From CAWULT01 sp963923455 (GTDB lineage: Bacteria > Acidobacteriota > Vicinamibacteria > Vicinamibacterales > UBA2999): 7,170 bases of DNA. The position numbers and the translations under genes are program-made. Positions 1 to 5,941 of the stretch are shown here, one piece after another. The stretch's first letter is position 1, and every line of letters starts with the position of its first letter. The stretch spans positions 1 to 7,170 of the forward strand of contig CAWULT010000182.1 in NCBI GenBank assembly GCA_963923455.1, in the 5' to 3' direction. The notes under the pieces are model-generated. The model searched no databases, was not told the DNA's origin, and worked only from the letters and a program-made list of their open reading frames with translations.

Positions 1-33
1 GTGCGGACGAAGGCCGGCCGCGTGCGCGGGGCC
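1..33. repeat. Left-edge arm of a 33-bp perfect inverted repeat
   Basis: Bases 1-33 are the exact reverse complement of 158-190; base 34 against 157 is the first mismatch. The match runs right up to the window edge, and it interrupts the esterase reading frame where conserved family sequence should continue. This is the usual appearance of a fold-back chimera or an assembly end artefact, although a real inversion cannot be excluded. Confidence 0.9.
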
Positions 34-292
34 CGTAGGCCGTCGCGTCGCGCTCGCCCGTCCACGCCCGCAGCGGCTGCGGCGGCATGAACCGGTTGGC
101 CCCGGCGGTCGACGCGGCGTACGGCACGCCCTTGAAGGTGTGCACGCCGTTGACGACGGCCCCGCGCACGCGGCCGGCCTTCGTCCGCACGGTCGTCGCG
201 GCCACGCCCTGGGCCAGCGCGTCGAACGGGTGGCCGAGTGCGAGGCCCGCGCCGGCCACTGCCCCATACGAGATGAACTCGCGTCGCTTCAT
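1..292 (-). CDS. Type B carboxylesterase (para-nitrobenzyl esterase-like), Tat-exported, 3' part missing
   Basis: Serine esterase of the alpha/beta-hydrolase fold, expected to hydrolyse carboxylic esters in the periplasm. Translation from the ATG at 292 begins MKRREFISYGAVAGAGLALG, a twin-arginine type signal (RREF, then a hydrophobic stretch, then DALAQG as a likely cleavage area). The mature start has the classic family order: VRTKAGRVRG near residues 35-44, FKGVPYAA at 53-60, RFMPPQP at 67-73, then W77 and DATAYG at 82-87. The family is normally about 500 residues, so only the first sixth is here; the catalytic Ser-Glu-His lie beyond the edge. After residue 87 the reading turns into RARGRPSS, not the usual CPQ-type continuation, because bases 1-33 are an inverted copy of 158-190 and are probably not genuine. 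A purine-rich AGGGGAG sits 7 bases before the ATG and supports this start. It follows the operon terminator, so it may have its own promoter, which I could not locate. Confidence 0.85.
   Translation of the reverse strand, partial: MKRREFISYGAVAGAGLALGHPFDALAQGVAATTVRTKAGRVRGAVVNGVHTFKGVPYAASTAGANRFMPPQPLRAWTGERDATAYGPRARGRPSSA
158..190. repeat. Internal arm of the 33-bp inverted repeat (authentic copy)
   Basis: Reverse complement of bases 1-33, separated from them by 124 bases. Read on the minus strand this arm encodes residues 35-45 of the esterase (VRTKAGRVRGA), which is conserved family sequence in the correct place. It is therefore the genuine copy, and the edge arm is the suspect one. 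Confidence 0.9.
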
Positions 293-319
293 CGCTGTCT
301 CCCCTGTCGTGGCCGGAAC

Positions 320-341
320 CGGGCGGTCGGTGACCGTCCCG
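320..341. other. Bulged hairpin in the esterase leader
   Basis: CGGGCGGTC (320-328) pairs with GACCG-CCCG (332-341, one bulged T at 337) around a 3-base loop, giving 9 base pairs. It lies between the operon terminator and the esterase start, about 30 bases upstream of the ATG. There is no T-run on either side, so it does not look like a simple intrinsic terminator. Chance pairing in GC-rich DNA is possible. Confidence 0.35.
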
Positions 342-357
342 CCGGCTCCACAGATGA

Positions 358-386
358 CAAAGCCCGGCGGGAACACCCGCCGGGCT
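358..386 (-). terminator. Intrinsic terminator of the secreted-protein/MBL operon
   Basis: A perfect 11-bp stem (361-371 with 376-386, AGCCCGGCGGG/CCCGCCGGGCT) closes on a 4-base loop. Read on the minus strand, the stem is followed by a short T-rich stretch (the stem's last T, then TTGTCAT). It begins 25 bases after the stop codon at 412-414, where a terminator for the three-gene operon would be expected. The T-run is weak, so termination may be partial, with some read-through into the esterase gene. Confidence 0.7.
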
Positions 387-411
387 CGTCGGTGCGCTCG
401 GACCGCCGGCC

Positions 412-1347
412 TCAGCTGGCCCGGCAGGGCGTCGGGCTCCACTTGGAGCCGTCGGCCTCCTTCTTGAAGCTGCTGCTCGTGATGAACGGCTGCGCCAGGT
501 ACGCCGGGTCTTCGACGACCGTCGTCACCGTGAACCACTCACCCGCCGTGGGGTGGTTGAATCGGACGAAGTACTCGGTGATCACGGCGTTCTGGCTGTA
601 CGGCACCCCGTTGGCGCGCAGCCAGGCCGGCCGCACGTTGGTGGTCGTGACCTTCAGCGAGCCCCAGCGCTGGCCCGCGGCCGCGGCCCCGCTGCCCCGC
701 TCCATGAACGCGTCGAACGCGCCGCCGGCCCGCTGCCACTCGGCCGCCGACGTGCCCTGGAGGGACCGAACCGCGGGCACGGTCGTGCGCGGTGCCGCCG
801 ACACCGGCGCGGCCCCACGTGCCGCCGGCGCGGCCGGTGGCGGCGGGAAACGCAGCAGGCGCGTCTGCAGGCCCTGATCGGTCTCGATCTTCAGCGTGTT
901 GTCGTCCTGCCAGCTGATGCGCAGCCGCCCGGGCACGCGCATCAGGCCGCCCACGCCGTAGGCCTCGCACTTGCCCTCCTGGGACGGATCCCACTGGTCC
1001 GCGACGCGCCGGCCCTCTGGCGTCAGCGGCACGCTGGCATAGTCGCCCTTCGGCGGCGTGCGCATGCGCCACTGCCAGTCCTCGGTGACGATCGACACCC
1101 AGTTGCCGGTCAGGTCCACCGGGGCCGTCTGGCGGGCGGGCCCGACCGGTCCGCCACCACCCCGGCCACCCCGGCCGCCCCGGCCGCCGGCCGGCGCCCC
1201 GGCAGGCGGCGCCTGCCCCTCTGGCGTGGACGCCACCGACGGTGCCTGCGCCGACGGGCGCACCTCGCCGACCACGCCGAACGCGACGGCAAACAGCACC
1301 GACCCGGCCGCCCACATCGAGATCGTTCTCACCACGCGGGCGCTCAT
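412..1347 (-). CDS. Exported protein of unknown function B, paralogue of the operon's first gene
   Basis: A 311-residue protein of no known activity. An N-terminal hydrophobic segment (about residues 7-27, with AQA near 33-35) suggests export. It is followed by a Pro/Gly/Arg-rich linker with repeated GGR (54-66). The conserved domain starts at DLTGNW (78-83) and includes VADQWDPS (115-122), RLRISWQDDNTLKIET (141-156), ITEYFVRF (256-263), TVTTVVEDPAYL (273-284) and a final WSPTPC (303-308). The same order occurs in the protein at 2404-3342, so the two are clear paralogues. Relative to that one, this copy has a longer linker and an Ala/Pro-rich insert (about 167-190) and lacks the long C-terminal tail. 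The start overlaps the upstream stop as ATGA (1344-1347), with AGGGGAG 6 bases before the ATG, which points to coupled translation. The frame stays open upstream to 1893, but that is a shadow of the hydrolase gene. Function is not known; a ligand-binding or scaffold role is only a guess. Confidence 0.85.
   Translation of the reverse strand: MSARVVRTISMWAAGSVLFAVAFGVVGEVRPSAQAPSVASTPEGQAPPAGAPAGGRGGRGGRGGGGPVGPARQTAPVDLTGNWVSIVTEDWQWRMRTPPKGDYASVPLTPEGRRVADQWDPSQEGKCEAYGVGGLMRVPGRLRISWQDDNTLKIETDQGLQTRLLRFPPPPAAPAARGAAPVSAAPRTTVPAVRSLQGTSAAEWQRAGGAFDAFMERGSGAAAAGQRWGSLKVTTTNVRPAWLRANGVPYSQNAVITEYFVRFNHPTAGEWFTVTTVVEDPAYLAQPFITSSSFKKEADGSKWSPTPCRAS
1161..1187. repeat. Three tandem 9-bp units encoding the GGR linker
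   Basis: Three consecutive copies of CCCGGCC(A/G)C on the plus strand, encoding repeated Gly-Gly-Arg on the minus strand within the linker between the signal segment and the conserved domain. The number of units could vary between strains by slippage. Confidence 0.6.
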
Positions 1348-2402
1348 CGGCCACTCCCCTGGTTCTGCGTGCGGCCCTGCGCGCCGTTGGTCGCCGCCAT
1401 TTCCTTGTAGACGGTCTCGATGAACGTTGCCGTCGTCCAGAATCCGGTGTCGCTCCCGTAGCGGGGGTCGAAATCGAGCGTCGGCTTCTTCGCCTTCACC
1501 TGATCCAGCGTCATGCCCCGCTTCACGTACTCCTGGATGCGGTCGCGGATGATCGTCACCATGTCGCGGTATTCGATGACGTCCTGCTCGTCCGAGAGCC
1601 GCCCGTGGCCAGGGATGACCATCGTCCCGCCCTCGTTCACGTTGCTCGCCACGGTGACGTCGAGGATCGCGTTGAGCCCCTTCACGTAGCCGTTGATCGA
1701 GCCCCCGTTGGCGACGTCGATGAACGGGTACATCACGGTCGTGAACAGGTCGCCGGTCGCGACGACGTCCGACCGCCGGAAGAAGACCACGCTGTCGCCG
1801 TCGGTGTGGGCGTTGGGCTGGTGGATGATCTGCACCGCCTCGCCGTTGAACAGGAACTCGCGCTTGTCGCCGAAGAAGGTCACCGTCGGCCACGCGGCGA
1901 AGGGCACCGCCTGCTGGCCCTGCGCGGGCGGGGCGCTCAGCCGGTTCAGCACGTTCTCGTGCGCGACGATCGCCGCCGTGGCGGTCGCTCCCGCACCCAG
2001 ATCGCCCACCACGTTGCCGCCGGCACGGAAGCGCCCGGCCCTCGAGATCGCCTCGTTGCCGCCGATGTGGTCGCCGTGCATGTGCGTGTTGACCACGTAG
2101 CGGATGGGACCGGTGCTGATGGCCCGGATGGCGTTCAGGATCTTCGTGCTGAGGGGCGCGAACTGCGTGTCGACGACCATCACGCCCTCGTCACCCACGC
2201 TGATCGTCGTGTTGCCGCCCGCGCCGACGAGCATGTAGATGCCGTCGCGCACCTTCACGGTGTCGATCTGGACGTTGTCGAAGTTCTGCTGATTCTGCGC
2301 GACCGCGCGCCCGCCGAGGGCGAGCGCGCCGCCGGCGGCGATGGCCGCGGCGACCACGGCCGCCCGCATGCGCCGCGTCCGGAAGAGTGTCTGTGCCTGC
2401 AT
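1344..2402 (-). CDS. Exported metallo-beta-lactamase-fold hydrolase
   Basis: A 352-residue dinuclear-zinc type hydrolase. The N-terminus (RTRRMRAAVVAAAIAAGGALALG, given here only in outline) is basic then hydrophobic and ends in AVAQ near 33-36, a Sec-type signal, so it should act in the periplasm. Metal-site motifs are complete: THMHGDH at 106-112 (H107, H109, D111, H112), NAHTDGD with H199, TGDLF with D218, and PGHG with H266. YPFIDVANGG after the TGDLF motif is typical of environmental MBL-fold proteins with an NTTISVGDEG strand near the front (64-73). The substrate cannot be read from sequence; beta-lactams, lactones and sulfate or phosphate esters are all used by this superfamily. One base separates the start from the upstream stop (2404-2406), and its own stop overlaps the next start by 4 bases, so all three genes are probably one transcript. 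AGGGG about 9 bases upstream supports the ATG at 2402. Confidence 0.92.
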   Translation of the reverse strand: MQAQTLFRTRRMRAAVVAAAIAAGGALALGGRAVAQNQQNFDNVQIDTVKVRDGIYMLVGAGGNTTISVGDEGVMVVDTQFAPLSTKILNAIRAISTGPIRYVVNTHMHGDHIGGNEAISRAGRFRAGGNVVGDLGAGATATAAIVAHENVLNRLSAPPAQGQQAVPFAAWPTVTFFGDKREFLFNGEAVQIIHQPNAHTDGDSVVFFRRSDVVATGDLFTTVMYPFIDVANGGSINGYVKGLNAILDVTVASNVNEGGTMVIPGHGRLSDEQDVIEYRDMVTIIRDRIQEYVKRGMTLDQVKAKKPTLDFDPRYGSDTGFWTTATFIETVYKEMAATNGAQGRTQNQGSGR

Positions 2403-2403
2403 G

Positions 2404-3342
2404 TCAGCGCCCCTGGGTCTGCTGCTGGCCGCCGCCGAGGACGCGCGAGGCGCCCGCCTGCGGTGGCGGAAGAGGCGCCGGCTTGGGCGCGGTTTTCAAC
2501 ACGTCGCGGAATTCCGGATACATCGTCGCGGCGCCGCCGCGGACGGCCACGTCGGGGATGCCGTGGCGGCGCGCGAACTCGTCGGTGAACGGGTGCTCAC
2601 CCGGCAGGTAGGCGGGCACGGCGCCCGGCTCCTGGCTGGCGATCTCCACGACCGGGTCACAGACCCACAACCACGTACCGGCGGGCAGCTCACGCTGGCT
2701 GCGGACGAACTCCTGGCTCTTGACGAGCGGCTCGGTCAGGTAGACCGGGTCCTCGAGCACGGTCGTCATCGTGAGGATGTCGCCGAAGCGGACGAAGTAC
2801 TCGGTCAGCTTGGCGCGGTCGCTCATCGGCAGGCCGTTGCGGCGCACCCAGCCCTGCTTCAGGTGCGTCGTCTCGACGATCAGCATGTCGCCGTCGTAGC
2901 GGCCCGTCGAGAACCCCATCCACGTGTGCGCGGCGTTGGGCCCGGGATGTGGCCGGCCGTCCATGTAGATGGTGCGGGTCTGCTCGTAGGTGCTGTTGTA
3001 GTGCTTGATGGCGACCAGGTCCTGGGTTTTCGGGGTGCGATCCTCCCAGATGCGGAGGTTGGTCGGCCCCCGGTAGATGTAGGGCGCGACGTGCACGCGG
3101 CACTGCTCCTCCGGGAGCGCGATTCGGGACGGGTCCCAGCTGTCGGCGAACTGCCGTGCCGCGTCGTTGATGGGCAGGCCCAGATAGTCTCGGAGCTCGG
3201 GCCCGGGAATCCGTTCGGGCTGATCCTCGTGATAGCGCGGCTGCCAGACGCCGCTGAAGTCCGCCTGGGCGTGTGCCGGCAGGACCGCGGCGTACCCGAC
3301 CATCAGCATCGCCAATGCCGGGACGGTCAAACGTCTCATCAT
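2404..3342 (-). CDS. Exported protein of unknown function A, first gene of the operon
   Basis: A 312-residue secreted protein of unknown activity. It has a clear signal peptide (MMRRLTVPALAMLMVGYAAV, cleavage likely after LPAHA at 21-25). The domain opens with DFSGVW (28-33) and carries ARQFADSWDPS (62-72), NLRIWED (95-101), YNSTYEQTRTIYMDGRPHP (115-133), TWMGFSTGRYDGDMLIVETT (140-159), LTEYFVRF (179-186), TMTTVLEDPVYLTEP (191-205) and WLWVCDP (224-230). A further 80-residue tail runs to a Pro- and Gln-rich end. It aligns by eye along its length with the protein at 412-1347. I chose the ATG at 3342 because GGTGGGGA lies at proper spacing before it and the signal peptide starts there; a GTG at 3354 would add four residues and overlap that ribosome site. 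Such proteins are numerous in Acidobacteriota, but I know of no assigned function. A role beside the hydrolase encoded 1 base downstream is inferred from the operon. Confidence 0.87.
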   Translation of the reverse strand: MMRRLTVPALAMLMVGYAAVLPAHAQADFSGVWQPRYHEDQPERIPGPELRDYLGLPINDAARQFADSWDPSRIALPEEQCRVHVAPYIYRGPTNLRIWEDRTPKTQDLVAIKHYNSTYEQTRTIYMDGRPHPGPNAAHTWMGFSTGRYDGDMLIVETTHLKQGWVRRNGLPMSDRAKLTEYFVRFGDILTMTTVLEDPVYLTEPLVKSQEFVRSQRELPAGTWLWVCDPVVEIASQEPGAVPAYLPGEHPFTDEFARRHGIPDVAVRGGAATMYPEFRDVLKTAPKPAPLPPPQAGASRVLGGGQQQTQGR

Positions 3343-3392
3343 GTGTGTCCCCACCCGTTGCGGGCCGCTCGAACCGCCGGCCCGAATTGCGA

Positions 3393-3421
3393 ATCATGCC
3401 TTCTCGACATGACCATTTCAA
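3393..3421 (-). promoter_or_regulatory. Candidate sigma-70 promoter for the three-gene operon
   Basis: On the minus strand, TTGAAA (3421-3416, 5 of 6 consensus) is followed after exactly 17 bases by CATGAT (3398-3393, 4 of 6). A transcript would start near 3386 and give a leader of about 44 bases before the ATG at 3342. The surrounding DNA is less GC-rich than its neighbours. The LysR-type dyad at 3394-3412 lies between and over these elements. Confidence 0.45.
3394..3412. promoter_or_regulatory. Candidate LysR-type operator (T-N11-A dyad)
   Basis: TCATGCCTTCTCGACATGA is a perfect 5-bp inverted repeat (TCATG, 9 bases, CATGA) in which T3397 and A3409 are separated by 11 bases, the T-N11-A layout known for LysR-family binding sites. 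It lies between the operon and the divergent LysR gene. A further half-site TCATGCC recurs at 3430-3436, 36 bases from the first. The overlap with the predicted operon promoter would suit repression, if both predictions hold. Confidence 0.45.
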
Positions 3422-3439
3422 CCTCGCGCTCATGCCAGC

Positions 3440-3445
3440 TACAAT
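3440..3445 (+). promoter_or_regulatory. Candidate -10 box for the LysR gene
   Basis: TACAAT matches TATAAT in 5 of 6 positions and sits 24 bases before the LysR start codon. The -35 at the right distance is poor (TTCAAC, 3417-3422), as is common for activator-dependent or weak regulator promoters. Transcription would start about 18 bases before the ATG. Confidence 0.3.
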
Positions 3446-3469
3446 TACCTGTTTCGCATAAGTCTCCCA

Positions 3470-4381
3470 ATGGCATCCTTCGACCTGCCGGACCTCCGGG
3501 CCCGGGAACTGGCCACGATCATCGCCCTCGCCGATTACGGCAGCTTCGTGGCCGCCGCGGCGCACATGAAGACGTCGCAGCCGGCGCTGACCCGCACGGT
3601 GAAGCGCGTGGAGCGCGTGCTGGGCGTCACGCTGTTCACCCGCAGCACCCGCCGCGTCGAGATCACGGAGGCGGGGCGCGAGTTCGTGGCCGTCGCCGCG
3701 CGGGTCCTCTCCGACCTCCAGTTGTCGGTGCGCAGCCTGCACGGCGCCCCGGACGACCAGCCCGGCCAGCTGACGATCTCCACGTTCTCCGCCTTCTCGT
3801 TCCGCACGCTGCCCGACCTGGTCCACCGGTACCGGCACGCGCGCCCTGGCGTCGTGGTCCGCGTCCGGGAGGGCCGCCAGACCGACGTGATCGACGACGT
3901 CCGGAGCGGCGTGGCCGACTTCGGTGTCAGCTACGTCGACGCCCTGCCCGACAACCTGTCGGCCGAGGCGCTCACCCGCGAGCCGATCTGCGCGCTGATC
4001 CCGACCGGACACCCCTTGTCGCGGCCGAAGCGGCTTCGCCTGCTGGATCTGCGCGACGTCGACCTGGTCGGCCCCCCCGCCGGCACGTTCCTCCGCCGGA
4101 TCATCGACGTGCCCGCGGCCGAGCGGGGGCTCGTGCTGCGGTATACGACGCTCGTGGACCGTTTGATCAGCATCGTGGCCTACGTGCGGGCGGGCGCTGG
4201 GATCGGCCTGGTGCCGGCGAGCGTGCTGCCGCCCCGGCCGTGGAAAGGCTTCGAGGTCGTGGAGCTGGCCGACCCGCCGATCACGGTGTCGGTGGGGCTG
4301 ATCACCCTGCCCGGCCGGTACCTGACCCCGGCCGTCCATGACATGGTGAACCTGATCCGCGACGCGGCGAAGGGGACGTAG
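3470..4381 (+). CDS. LysR-family transcriptional regulator
   Basis: A 303-residue DNA-binding regulator of normal LysR length. The winged helix-turn-helix spans about residues 13-72, with the typical ALADYGSFVAAAAHMKTSQPALTR core (described as 19-42) and LGVTLFTRSTRRVEITEAG (51-69). The effector-binding domain runs from about 99 to 300, with LTISTFSAF (101-109), DVRSGVADFGVSY (143-155), LIPTGHPL (176-183) and AGAGIGLVPASVL (241-253). The gene is transcribed away from the exported hydrolase operon across a short intergenic region holding a T-N11-A dyad, the standard arrangement for a LysR regulator and its target. The inducer is unknown and is probably a substrate or product of that module. 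No clear Shine-Dalgarno is seen before the ATG, but the start fits the family N-terminus. Its stop lies 3 bases from the stop of the convergent flavoprotein gene. Confidence 0.95.
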   Translation: MASFDLPDLRARELATIIALADYGSFVAAAAHMKTSQPALTRTVKRVERVLGVTLFTRSTRRVEITEAGREFVAVAARVLSDLQLSVRSLHGAPDDQPGQLTISTFSAFSFRTLPDLVHRYRHARPGVVVRVREGRQTDVIDDVRSGVADFGVSYVDALPDNLSAEALTREPICALIPTGHPLSRPKRLRLLDLRDVDLVGPPAGTFLRRIIDVPAAERGLVLRYTTLVDRLISIVAYVRAGAGIGLVPASVLPPRPWKGFEVVELADPPITVSVGLITLPGRYLTPAVHDMVNLIRDAAKGT

Positions 4382-4384
4382 CGA

Positions 4385-5941
4385 TCAGGCGAGGCCCAGA
4401 CCCGCCAGGCACGATCGCACGGCCTCCGGCGTGACGCCCAGCTTCGGCGCGTCGCGGATGGTGTCCGCCGCGTCGGCGGGGTACCAGTTCCGCTTCGCCG
4501 GATCGCAGAGGCCGGCGATGTTCAGGTCGAACACCGCGTCGCGGACGGCGTCCGCCAGCGCCGGCCCGGACGGCGCGCCGCGTCCGGCCGGCGACAGACG
4601 CCGCATGGCCGGCCCGAAACGCGGATGGTCCGCGCACAGGAAGCGCGCGGGACGCGCGGGCGCGTCGAGCCGGCGCGCCATCTCGGCGAAGCTGGCCGCT
4701 GCGAAATAGCACATCGAGTAGGCCGTGAAGTCCGCGAACCGCGGAAACGCCGCATAGCAGCCGGCGATGTAGCGGGCCGTCTCGTCCGCCTCGACCAGCG
4801 TCGCGTCGGCGTACTCGGTCCAGGCGGCGGAGGTGGCGGCACCAGTGTCCAGTGGGCCATCGAGCAGGCGGCCCAGCCGCTCCACGCCGAGCAACGTCAG
4901 CGGAAACCCCGTCGAGAACAGCGGGTCGACGAACGCCGCCGCCGACGGCAGCAGCGCCCATCCCGGCCCCGCGGCGCGCGACGCGCGCGCGGACACGCGC
5001 GGCATCCAGTCGAACGGCCGGATCGGCTGCGCGTCGGCGAACTGGGCCGCGACCGACGGAAAGCGCCCGAGCAGGCGGGCCCAGGCCGGCTCGCCGTCGG
5101 CGAGGCGAAGGTCGCGCGCCAGGTCGTCGGTGACGGCGACGCCCGCGCTCGTGACGCCGTCGCCGAACCGCAGCACCCACATCCATCCCCCGTCGAAGAC
5201 GTGGTGCAGCGCCGCGTCGTCCGGCGGATACGGCGGCGTGCCCTCGCCCGCCGACGCCGCGAACTCCGGCATCGCGTCGCAGCGCGCGACGCCGGTGAAG
5301 TGCGAGAAGAGTGCCTGCGTGCCGGGATAGGCGTCGAAGCCCGTGTCGCCAATGCCCAGCGCACGGCTCAGGAACCCGCGCGGCCCCGTCGCGTCGAGGC
5401 AGAGCCGAGCCCGCACCTCGATCGCGCGGCCGTGCCGGCTGCCCGTCAGCGCCGCGACGCCGGTGTCGCACACGCAACCGTCCAGCACGACCTCGTCGAC
5501 GTACTCCACGCCGAGCGCCTGGGCCTCCCCCACCAGGAAGGCGTCGACGTCCGCGCGCAGCCAGTGCGTGTCGGACAGTTCGTCGCTCGGGCTGGCCGCC
5601 ACGAGCAGCTCCGTCTCGCGGCCGGGCGTCCGGCGGAAGGGACGGCCGGCGTCGTGCGCGTAGTACGTGAAGCCGCGCTTCAATCCACAGGTCAGGTGGG
5701 GATAGGCACGGCGCCACGCGCCGAACGACGCCAGCGGCGCCAGGCGCGGCAGGTCGTAGCGTGCCGCGAGCTCCTCGATCAGCAGCCCCGCCAGCGGCGA
5801 CGACGACTCCCCGATGGCGAATCGCGGATGCCGGCCCCGTTCGAGCAGCACCACGCGGTGCCCGAGCCGGCGCGCGACCATCGCCAGGATGGAGCCGGCG
5901 AAGCCGGAGCCGACGATCGCGACGTCACACGCGAGCGTCAC
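4385..5941 (-). CDS. FAD-dependent oxidoreductase of the tryptophan-halogenase superfamily
   Basis: A 518-residue cytoplasmic flavoprotein. It has the Rossmann FAD motif VAIVGSGFAGS (7-17), LLERG with E35 for the FAD ribose, IGESSSP (43-49, the GES signature of flavin halogenases and relatives), LKRGFTYY (87-94), a THWLRADVDAFL segment (125-136), DATGP (183-187), GGWMWVLRF (251-259) and AFVDPLFSTG (336-345). K88 sits roughly where halogenases carry their catalytic lysine, by eye only. The halogenase WxWxIP motif is present only as WMWVLR, so halogenation is doubtful and a monooxygenase, dehydrogenase or reductase role is equally possible. The GTG start at 5941 gives the full FAD-binding front end. 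It lies 17 bases inside the end of the radical SAM gene, so translation is probably coupled. No terminator was found before the convergent LysR gene. Confidence 0.85.
   Translation of the reverse strand: MTLACDVAIVGSGFAGSILAMVARRLGHRVVLLERGRHPRFAIGESSSPLAGLLIEELAARYDLPRLAPLASFGAWRRAYPHLTCGLKRGFTYYAHDAGRPFRRTPGRETELLVAASPSDELSDTHWLRADVDAFLVGEAQALGVEYVDEVVLDGCVCDTGVAALTGSRHGRAIEVRARLCLDATGPRGFLSRALGIGDTGFDAYPGTQALFSHFTGVARCDAMPEFAASAGEGTPPYPPDDAALHHVFDGGWMWVLRFGDGVTSAGVAVTDDLARDLRLADGEPAWARLLGRFPSVAAQFADAQPIRPFDWMPRVSARASRAAGPGWALLPSAAAFVDPLFSTGFPLTLLGVERLGRLLDGPLDTGAATSAAWTEYADATLVEADETARYIAGCYAAFPRFADFTAYSMCYFAAASFAEMARRLDAPARPARFLCADHPRFGPAMRRLSPAGRGAPSGPALADAVRDAVFDLNIAGLCDPAKRNWYPADAADTIRDAPKLGVTPEAVRSCLAGLGLA

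Noticed and set aside
1150..1210. GC-rich tandem units as a possible CRISPR or regulatory repeat
   Set aside because: The units are 9 bp, in frame, with no spacers, and are explained by the Gly-Gly-Arg linker codons.
1348..1893. Upstream extension of secreted protein B
   Set aside because: The 182 extra residues are out of frame over the hydrolase gene and Arg/His-rich; the signal segment and ribosome site place the start at 1347.
1242..2588. Long plus-strand open frame of 448 codons opposite the hydrolase
   Set aside because: It is Arg/His/Val-rich, without any recognisable motif, and covers three confidently identified minus-strand genes. Long antisense frames are expected in GC-rich DNA.
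2341..4341. Plus-strand open frame of 666 codons
   Set aside because: It runs antisense to secreted protein A and then out of frame through the LysR gene, with low-complexity Arg/Gly/Pro composition. It crosses the promoter region and has no family features.
4381..4418. GCGATC and GATCGC near the convergent stops as a shared bidirectional terminator
   Set aside because: Only 6 bp pair across a loop of about 25 bases, with no T-run on either strand; it also lies inside the flavoprotein coding end.
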